DNA from: Stramenopiles sp. TOSAG23-6
Lineage: Eukaryota > Sar
Direction: 5' to 3'
Assembly: GCA_900128565.1 (NCBI GenBank)
Contig: LT636015.1
Span: 1 to 22,430, forward strand
Length of the DNA: 22,430 nt
A model generated the notes under the pieces. The model searched no databases and was not told the origin of the DNA. It saw nothing but the letters and a program-made list of their open reading frames with translations. Positions 10,217 to 16,768 of this stretch are shown piece after piece. Position numbers and translations under genes: made by a program. How positions within the stretch are numbered: the stretch's first letter is position 1; every line of letters begins with the position of its first letter.

Positions 10217-10879
10217 CTACTCAGATTTCTCATTAGATTCTTTACCATCATTTAATTCTTTCTCAATTGCTTCCTTTGCGCGGAATACTTTAGATTGTAG
10301 GTACAATGAACCACCGTTGGAAGGGTCATTTGCCTCGAAGTATTTCGTATATTTCTCATTTATTTCACTCATATTCGAAGAGCCCCTTTCTACATTTAAA
10401 ATATCATACGCTTCGGCTATATCCATACCATCTTTACGAAGAATGCTCTTTGCAGCTTCTGTAGCACCACCACCCTTGGCAGCATTCTGCTTTGCTTCCG
10501 CAAAAGCTTGCATAAATGCTTGTCCAAAAATTTGACCAACTGTGATGACCAACTGTGCTATGATTCTCCCAGCTGGGCCACCGATTCCACGTTGATGTTG
10601 ATACATTAAACTGTTAGGTTGAACTATCTGAGAATGTCGATATAATTGTTGGTGCCTCTGATATCGTAATCCATCACGTCTTTGACGTAACCGGTCAGTG
10701 TCTAGTGGTTGTTGTGAACTAACCCAGAGTGAACGGTGACCAATTGTACGACGCACTAACGCGAACGAACTAGGCATATGACGGAATTTCATATTTCGAG
10801 GAGATCTGTGTAATAAATGCATATGACTTGTACTATATGCTCTGGATGTCACACGGTGGGCAGTGCGGAGAAAAGACAT
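10217..10879 (-). CDS. PAM16: PAM16/TIM16 presequence-translocase motor subunit
   Basis: Single exon, 220 aa from the ATG at 10879. PAM16 (Magmas) is the J-like partner that binds PAM18 and tethers it to the TIM23 import motor at the matrix face of the inner membrane. The conserved core is residues 100-210: GPAGRIIAQLVITVGQIFGQ (hydrophobic anchor helix), AFAEAKQNAA, MDIAEAYDILNVERG, and the degenerate J-domain loop FEANDPSNGGSLYLQSKVFR, where the catalytic HPD of true J proteins is absent, as expected. The first about 95 residues are an Arg/His/Ser-rich extension, longer than in yeast or human PAM16, and look like a mitochondrial presequence. A later start at Met92 would give a family-typical length. 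The gene is divergent from the UQCC1-like gene. Confidence 0.92.
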   Translation of the reverse strand: MSFLRTAHRVTSRAYSTSHMHLLHRSPRNMKFRHMPSSFALVRRTIGHRSLWVSSQQPLDTDRLRQRRDGLRYQRHQQLYRHSQIVQPNSLMYQHQRGIGGPAGRIIAQLVITVGQIFGQAFMQAFAEAKQNAAKGGGATEAAKSILRKDGMDIAEAYDILNVERGSSNMSEINEKYTKYFEANDPSNGGSLYLQSKVFRAKEAIEKELNDGKESNEKSE

Positions 10880-11140
10880 TATTACAAAAAAATATTATGA
10901 CGAAAACTATCTCGCATACAGCTATAGCTATAGTGAATAGTTTCAGCAAACAGCAAATCACGTGTCTGTCATGACCAGTTTGGGTTTGTACCATTTTTTA
11001 CTACTTAAATGGGGTTGGTGAAACACGTTAAAAGTACACAAGCAAAAAGCACACACACTCAAAAGAAGCAATTAAGTTCAGTAATTTGTTTTATTGCATT
11101 ACATTTCCTGGAAAACACACAAAGATATTTGAATAGCACC
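10880..11140. promoter_or_regulatory. Divergent promoter, PAM16 / UQCC1-like
   Basis: About 260 bp between two start codons of mitochondrial genes, so a shared regulatory region is likely. It contains the short palindromic run AGCTATAGCTATAG at about 10920. No known factor site is assigned. Confidence 0.45.
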
Positions 11141-12075
11141 ATGTTTAAATTAATATCTGGACGTATTTGCTTTCAGTTAAGTAGAAATTATACGTGCTAT
11201 AGATCTATCACCAATTCAATATCCAGCCAAACAAACCTTAGTAGTAGTCTCTTTTCTCAAAGTCCATGTGTTCATTATTTGTCAACAAAAACCACAGACT
11301 CTAAATCCACTCCATCATTCGATCGAATTAAACAAGGTCGATATGGAAGAAATGTAGGGCCACCAAAAAAATATCAATGGATATTTAAAATGTTAGGTTG
11401 GGATAGTGAAGAGTCTCAGATGATAAGACAGGCGAATTCACTGATGGATCGCGTTGCCAGTACAGTAGAAATCAACGACTTTTTTGACGCTGCCAAGCTC
11501 CCACGAACTTTTAAAACTACCCAAAGTGTTTGTGTGATTCATGCGTGGTTGATTAATAAAATTTTATTAAAATACCGAGAAGAAAACGGGGAAGAGACAG
11601 ACAGACCTTTACCCATTCAACAAGAATGTGCGTTTTTTTTTGCATTGCACTCAATTTTTTTGTACCAAATCTATCGAGTACCTAACGATTTTTTTTTGAA
11701 ATATTTCTCCAAAATACATTTTTTGATGTTCTCTGGAAAGACACAGCACAAAGAGTTCGTGAAACTCCAGGAATAATTGAACTTACTGTGAATAAAAATT
11801 TAAGATCAGTACAAGAAATGAGTTTTGCACAAATGTTGGAGTATGACTACGGTTTTGCAAAAAAAGATGATAATAATTTAGAATTAGGCGCGGCTTTATG
11901 GAGAAATCTCTTTGATGGTGATGAGAATGTCGGGGATGCAGAGGTGGAGTTAGTGGCAAAATTTATGAGACAAGAACACCAAAAACTCGTAGATATTTCT
12001 AATAGAGATATGGAAGCTATTCTTTGGGGTGAATTCGAATTTGATTCTTTGAAAGACGTAAAAAAAAAAAATTAA
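11141..12075 (+). CDS. UQCC1: UQCC1/CBP3-like ubiquinol-cytochrome c chaperone (280 aa)
   Basis: Exons 11141-11627 and 11720-12075 give 281 codons including the stop. UQCC1/Cbp3 helps synthesis and assembly of cytochrome b in respiratory complex III. The ATG at 11141 opens a good mitochondrial presequence (MFKLISGRICFQLSRNYTCYR). The frame also extends upstream to an ATG at 11009, but that product lacks a presequence and is less likely. The chaperone domain runs from GWDSEESQMIRQANSL through FDAAKLPRTFKTTQSVCVIH, AWLINKILLKYREENG, and, across the splice junction, EFFDVLWKDTAQRVRETPG, then SVQEMSFAQMLEYDYGF. The motif FDVLWKD is a family signature that only appears whole after non-canonical splicing. 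The C-terminus ends in a short Lys run. Confidence 0.87.
11628..11719 (+). other. Introner-like non-canonical intron (UQCC1-like gene)
   Basis: 92 nt, phase 1. It begins GTGCGTTTTTTTTTGC after CAAGAAT and ends CTCCAAAATACAT before TTTTTGATGTT. It contains GAGTACCTAACGA and then GAAATATTTCTC. No AG dinucleotide occurs between GTACCTAAC and the downstream exon. The flanking AT is repeated on both sides. Confidence 0.9.
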
Positions 12076-12108
12076 AAAATTAAAAAATTAAAAAATTAAA
12101 AAATTTCA
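12063..12108. repeat. Short (TTAAAAAA)n microsatellite
   Basis: About four to five 8-bp units straddle the stop codon of the UQCC1-like gene and fill the 50-bp gap before the convergent TRAP1 stop. Slippage here would alter the last Lys codons. Confidence 0.75.
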
Positions 12109-12125
12109 TTTTTAAAACATTTTTT

Positions 12126-14455
12126 TTACTTTCCGCCTTCAACTTTAATTGCAGCTTCCATTAATTTTTGCATTCGAGGCAGCATACGTTTCGAATCATC
12201 CATTAAGCCAGCAGTGACAAGGCAGTTGTCAAACAACTGTTCCGCAACATATTTTGTGAAAAAATATTTTTTTTTTTTGGTTAAAAAAAATCGTTAGGTA
12301 CAAAATTTCGTATGAAAAAAAAATATATATGATGATAAAAACGTACATATTTTGCCATTTCTGGGTTTTGATTTTTAGCAGAAGCAAGTGATACAATAAT
12401 AGGATGTTCTGGATTGAGTTCCATAATTTGCTTTGGTAAACTGGACATTCTTTCCGATCCACTTCGAGTTTGTTGATGTTCAGCCATGACCATCATTCGA
12501 CGAAGAGCTCCTGATTCATGATCAACAATTATCGCTGGAGAGTCATACAATCGATCAGTAAAATTAACTTCCGCAATTTTATTCTCAAGAGCCACATCTT
12601 TCAACCATGATTGTAACCCTTCTTTTTCGTCAGAATTTAATATGGATGTAGATTTTGATTCCGAACTTTTTTCATCTTTCTCAGAATCATTTTCGTTTTC
12701 AGTATCTTTTGCAGGGGTAAGATCACTCACATCAGCCGATTCTGCACTCATGTATTTTGAGAAATATTTCAAAAAAAAAAAACCTAAAATGTGTTAGGTA
12801 CAAAATTTCGTACGAAAAAAAAATTTCATAGTAAAAAAAAAAAATAAAACATACATTACTGGTCGACTATTAAATTCGCCAACATTTGTCATCACAAAAT
12901 CATCAATTGGCATATACATAAATAAGACTTCTGCATCATGTTTTTTAAAGACTTCATAGTAAGCAGATTGTTCAGCCAAATGTCTCTCAGGAGCATATAA
13001 ATAATAAATATTTTTCTGAGAAGGTGGGCAGCGAGTAATGTATTCATCTAATGAAGTCAATTCACCCGCAGGAAGAGCAGAACTCTCAAAACGGAGTAAC
13101 TTGGAAATATCATTCTTGTTTTCAAAATCAGTACAGACACCTTCCTTCAAAAATTGATTATATTCATCATAAAATTTAAGATACTCATCATCATTTTTCT
13201 TACCTTGATCATTCAAATGTTTAATGAATCGCTTGGTTAAAACTTTGCTAATTCGTCGAATCAACAAAGAATCTTGCATTCCTTCACGCGATATGTTTAA
13301 TGGAATATCTTCACTGTCAACAACACCATGAACAAAACGTAACCACTCAGGTAAAAGTTTAGCCTTCGAATCAATCAAAACTTTGCGAGAGTAAAGATTT
13401 ACTCCAGGATCCATTTTACCCATTCCCATTTTTTCAGTATGCATATTTCCTACGTAGAATAACGCTTTGACAGATATTGGAGCATCCGCGGAGAAATGAA
13501 GTTTATAAAGAGGGCGATCATACGCATTCGCAATATATTTGTAAAACTCATTATGCTGTTCCTCGGACACTTCAGATTTTTCTTTAACCCAAATGGCTTG
13601 AACAGTATTTACTTTCTCGCCATTCAAATATATAGGATGGTTGACAAAGTTAGAGTATTTTTTGATGATATTCCGAACAGTAGCTTCTTTAGAAAAGTCT
13701 TTACAATCTTCTTTTAGATGCATGACAACTTTCGTACCTCTTTGAACGCCCTCGGCTTCAACAATATCATAGGAACCAACGCCATTAGAAGACCACAACT
13801 GTGCTGGTTCTTCTGTCTTATGACTTTTAGTGAATACATCCACTTTATCAGCTACCATAAAGGAAGCGTAAAAACCAACACCGAATTGTCCAATAAGTGA
13901 AGACTTGACATCCGAGCTAGCACTTGACTCAGTTGCAGATTTCACAAATTGTTTTGTGCCAGAACGCGCAATGGTTCCAATATTGTTATGTAATTCCTCT
14001 TCTGACATACCGCATCCCGCATCGTGAATTGTAATAGTACCCGCAGTTTCATCTGTAGTAATGCGAATTGATAATTCATCACCGGAACCCTCAATGGATG
14101 CACCCGTTACCTGTAAGTGACGAGCCTTTTCTATGGCGTCAGATGCGTTAGAAATCAACTCTCTAAGAAAAACTTCCTTATCGGTGTAGAGTGAATTTGT
14201 CACAATATCCAATAGCTGAGACGTTTCTGCTTGAAATGAGCTATTACTTGACTTAGCGCCATCCTTTGCCACTGCTTCAGGTTCTTCAACCTTTGGTTCT
14301 TTCGGAGCGTCAACGTCGTTAATTTCCACAGCACGCTCACTTGAAAATGATCGGCAAAAATTTGACGTTGTAGAAACACCACGATAAACTCTGCAAGACT
14401 TAAGAACAGGAACAGTCCTTGAAACAACCTTTTGAAAAAAACGAGATGCAATCAT
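12126..14455 (-). CDS. TRAP1: TRAP1, mitochondrial Hsp90 chaperone (708 aa)
   Basis: Exons 14455-12855, 12749-12347 and 12248-12126 give exactly 709 codons including the stop, the normal TRAP1 length. The ATG at 14455 starts a Ser/Arg-rich presequence (residues 1 to about 40). The GHKL ATPase domain shows RELISNASDA (99-107; ATP-binding Asn and Glu), DAGCGMSEEEL (Asp of the adenine pocket) and IGQFGVGFYASFMV (lid and P-loop-like Gly motif). The middle domain has LNISREGMQ, with the arginine that contacts ATP, and KEGVCTDFENK. The C-terminal dimerisation part is created across the introns: GEFNSRPVM|SAESADV and NPEMAKY|VAEQLFDNC. TRAP1 folds client proteins in the matrix. It converges on the UQCC1-like gene and diverges from the SPX-PiT gene. 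This gene is the best proof of the splice model because its protein family is so conserved. Confidence 0.97.
12249..12346 (-). other. Introner-like non-canonical intron 2 (TRAP1)
   Basis: 98 nt, phase 0. It starts GTACGTTTTTATC and ends TTTTTTCACAAAATAT before GTTGCGG. It contains TACGAAATTTTGTACCTAAC. The last bases are AAAATAT, not AATACAT as elsewhere. CAAAATATGT occurs at both boundaries, leaving the cut ambiguous over about ten bases. Confidence 0.88.
12750..12854 (-). other. Introner-like non-canonical intron 1 (TRAP1)
   Basis: 105 nt, phase 2. It starts GTATGTTTTATTTTT after CCAGTAAT and ends TTCTCAAAATACAT before GAGTGCAG. It contains CGTACGAAATTTTGTACC followed by TAAC. An AG occurs in TTTTAGG about 32 nt upstream of the real exon, but using it puts the downstream exon out of frame. 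Confidence 0.92.
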
Positions 14456-14842
14456 TGTTTGCAGCACAATATTTTATTAGTGTCGTGGACTAAAAAACTG
14501 TTTGTGTTTATGTATTGACTTTTGTCCTATGTATACTTGCGCAAAGGTCTCTCCGAATTCCTCGATAGAATTGTGTGTTGACACCAAAAATCTGACATGA
14601 TGCATGAGCGGAGATTCAGTTCATTATTTTCTTCATTTTTTTGCTACGGAAATTTGTACTTAAAGGACCGGTCGGTACCCAGTGATGTTACGACAGAAAC
14701 ACCAGCACCTACTTGTAGTAGTACACTTGATCTAGTTCATTATTTGGAACTAATACACATTGTAAGTGATTATATAACGGCTTTTTGTTTTATTTGTGAG
14801 ACAAAACTGTTCATTAGACAAAGAGATACATAAGCTGATAGT
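14456..14842. promoter_or_regulatory. Divergent promoter region, TRAP1 / SPX-PiT
   Basis: 387 bp between the two start codons. A plus-strand open frame at 14597-14833 has no recognisable product and probably represents 5' UTR. I could not assign a heat-shock or phosphate-response element. Confidence 0.45.
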
Positions 14843-16049
14843 ATGGTGAAATTTGGTCATCATATATTGAAACACAGTGCGAAGAACAGTGGGGTAATTC
14901 AAGAGGACCTTTACATCAACTACAAGCAACTGAAGAAATCTATTGGTCGGAAGGATGAAAAAGAATTCTTTGCACTATTTGAGAGTGAAGTGGAAAAGGT
15001 TCGAAAGAGTATCTTATGGATTACAGATGATTATGAACGAGTGATGAGTTGCGCTCTCGGCTCGGACTTTGTTGTTCAACTCAACTGTCTCCGCCAACGT
15101 ACGTTTGAAGATCACGAGCTGGACGCTATTAAGAGTTTCGCGGAGATAAATCGCACTGCGTGCCGTAAAATTCTGAAGAAGTTTGACAAGAAGATGGGAA
15201 CAAATGTCCAAGATTCGAGATTACGGATGGTCGATGTAATGCTTGCGGAACCTATCGCAGATTTGGAAGTTTTAGTACGTTTTCAAAATTGATTTATTTT
15301 TACAATTTCAATTTTTTTTCTCTGAAAATTTTGTACCTAACGAATATTTTTACTACAGAAACATATTTTCCCACAATACATGTACGTTCCGCTTCTGGTG
15401 AAAAGAAACGAAACGCGGAAGGTTGCTGGTGTATCACTGCCCCATTAAACAAATGCCTCGAAAAAATAGCACCAAATTCATCCATTGCTCGGATAGCAAT
15501 AAAGACAATTTTGTTTTTACTTTTGCTTGGTCTGATTGTCACTATATGGTATTTAACTCAATTTTTAAACAAAAACAATGTGACAATCGATATATTTTTT
15601 CAGCTTGGTTTAGCTTTTGCTTTTCTTTTGGCTTGGGCAAATGGAGCCAATGACATTGCAAATTCTGTCGGTACATCCGTTGGTGCTGGTGCATTAACAG
15701 TAGGACAAGCAATTCTTCTTGGTTCAATTGCGGAAGCTCTGGGGGCTATGACTATGGGTAGTTTTGTGTCAAAAGAAATTTCCAAAGGCATTATCTCTCC
15801 GATTGACTACGAATCTGAACCAGATGAATTTGCATTAACTATGCTTTGTGTATTAATTGGTTCAGGATTTGTTACTTTACTTGCAACTATTTATGGTTTT
15901 CCAATATCTGCGACGCATGTATGTTTTATTTTTTTTTACAAAAAATCGAATTTATTTTTCGTACGAAATTTTGTACCTAACAAATTTTTTTAGATTTTTT
16001 GAAATATTTTTCAAAAATACATGAGTCATATAAAGAAACCAACACTTGA
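14843..16049 (+). CDS. SPX-PiT phosphate transporter, C-terminal half missing
   Basis: Exons 14843-15274, 15382-15918 and 16023-16049. Residues 1-144 are an SPX domain, the inositol-pyrophosphate sensor of phosphate status: MVKFGHHILK, DLYINYKQLKK and the basic helix RTACRKILKKFDKK (105-117). After intron 1 comes a PHO4/SLC20 sodium-phosphate transporter domain with about four membrane segments and the signature NGANDIANSVGTSVGAGALT, then ATIYGFPISATH. PiT proteins normally have a second inverted copy of this signature and total 10-12 helices. Here the frame ends nine codons after intron 2 (ESYKETNT, stop). An alternative frame after intron 2 gives a 27-residue non-membrane tail. Either way the second half is absent, so this is probably a truncated gene, a recent pseudogene, or an assembly break. 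Confidence 0.82.
15275..15381 (+). other. Introner-like non-canonical intron 1 (SPX-PiT)
   Basis: 107 nt, phase 0. It starts GTACGTTTTCAAAATTG after GTTTTA and ends CCCACAATACAT before GTACGTTCC. It contains AAATTTTGTACCTAAC. GTACGTT occurs at both boundaries, so the cut is ambiguous over seven bases, though the frame is not. A conventional acceptor (ACTACAG ending at 15358) is present but leads to a stop. Confidence 0.83.
15919..16022 (+). other. Introner-like non-canonical intron 2 (SPX-PiT)
   Basis: 104 nt by analogy with other copies. It starts GTATGTTTTATTTTT after ACGCAT and ends TTTTTCAAAAATACAT before GAGTCATA. It carries CGTACGAAATTTTGTACC then TAAC. CATG is repeated at both ends. 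Here the downstream exon does not continue the family, so the 3' boundary is set by similarity only. Confidence 0.75.
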
Positions 16050-16191
16050 ATCAAAGAAAGATAGTAGAGGTTTTTTGTTTGGCTTTAAGGAACTTGTGCA
16101 ATAAATTTACTACTTGTCTATTGTGTAATGTATAATGTGTTTATTGGTGATGATTTAAAATAGAAATTTGTTCTTCCATTGTTTTTTTTTT

Positions 16192-16479
16192 CTATTCCAA
16201 GGGAATGGATCTATTCAAAGAATTATAGTATATTACCCGGTAACATTCCTTCGGCCAATAATTTTTGATAGTCAAGTTTCCGTTAAATGGTTGTAGTAAA
16301 AATCTAGTACGCAATGTATCAATCCTAGTCGTGTACATTACATTGAGATATACAATGGTTTTTGAATAGTAGATCGTATAAAGCATCCACATTCTTACTC
16401 CATTTGACTCATTGGGCTCTAGGTCTTTTAGCATTTGATATGGAAGTGATGTCTTGCTTTCTGAGTTTATGTTAAACAT
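16192..16479 (-). CDS. Small uncharacterised ORF (95 aa)
   Basis: An open frame from the ATG at 16479 to a stop at 16192, antisense to the flanking genes. The product includes VYLNVMYTTRIDTLRTRFLL and NLTIKNYW, which vaguely recalls the first strand of a Cys-loop receptor ectodomain. It has no signal peptide or clear domain. It sits in an AT-rich zone next to the broken transporter, so it may be a gene remnant or chance ORF. Confidence 0.3.
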   Translation of the reverse strand: MFNINSESKTSLPYQMLKDLEPNESNGVRMWMLYTIYYSKTIVYLNVMYTTRIDTLRTRFLLQPFNGNLTIKNYWPKECYRVIYYNSLNRSIPLE

Positions 16480-16497
16480 TTTAATTCATGTATATTC

Positions 16498-16640
16498 TAT
16501 AACTGACAGATTAGTAAATTTAATTTTCTTATTTCCCTGAAATTTTTCTGTGTTAAATTAATCTAAAAGGTTTAATATCTTGATGATCAATTCAATTTTT
16601 ATTTTTTTTTAAAATACTAATCTGTCGGTATATAGTTTAT
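16498..16640. repeat. Imperfect inverted repeat, MITE-like
   Basis: CTGACAGATTAGTA at 16503-16516 and TACTAATCTGTCGG at 16615-16628 are inverted copies with one mismatch. The similarity extends loosely outwards (CTATA...TATAG). The arms are about 100 bp apart around AT-rich sequence. This could be a small non-autonomous DNA element. No flanking duplication was identified. Confidence 0.45.
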
Positions 16641-16768
16641 TTCATTTAATTAATCTGAAAGGTTTTGGGTTGTTACCCGGTACCTGGATGAAATGATTTA
16701 TCAATAAAACAACAACATTATTATTATTACATCAAACAAACAATCAAATCGAAATATGGCCGAAAAAT

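Larger units (their letters stand above)
16050..16768. other. AT-rich intergenic region after the truncated transporter
   Basis: About 720 bp with only the 95-aa open frame and an imperfect inverted repeat. No transporter-like coding sequence is seen on either strand, so the missing half of the SPX-PiT gene does not lie here. Confidence 0.55.

Noticed and set aside
12750-12854. Use of TTTTAG inside TRAP1 intron 1 as the acceptor
   Set aside because: It puts the downstream exon out of frame and meets a stop, losing the TRAP1 C-terminus.
12126-14455. Interpretation of TRAP1 and its neighbours as frameshifted pseudogenes
   Set aside because: The interruptions are all of the same kind, share sequence, and their removal keeps frame in every conserved gene. 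Coding sequence between them is undamaged.
14597-14833. Plus-strand 78-codon ORF before SPX-PiT
   Set aside because: No conserved features; ends just before the convincing SPX start at 14843.
15275-15358. Conventional GT-AG intron ending at ACTACAG in the SPX-PiT gene
   Set aside because: Exon 1 ends on a codon boundary. Joining at 15359 gives a frame that stops within about 30 codons and misses the transporter, whereas joining at 15382 gives 179 open codons with the PiT signature.
1716-16022. U12-type AT-AC introns
   Set aside because: Shifting the boundaries by two gives AT...AC in most copies, but the donor lacks the ATATCCTT-type U12 consensus and the ankyrin copy would be TT...AC. The GTAYGT donor looks U2-like.
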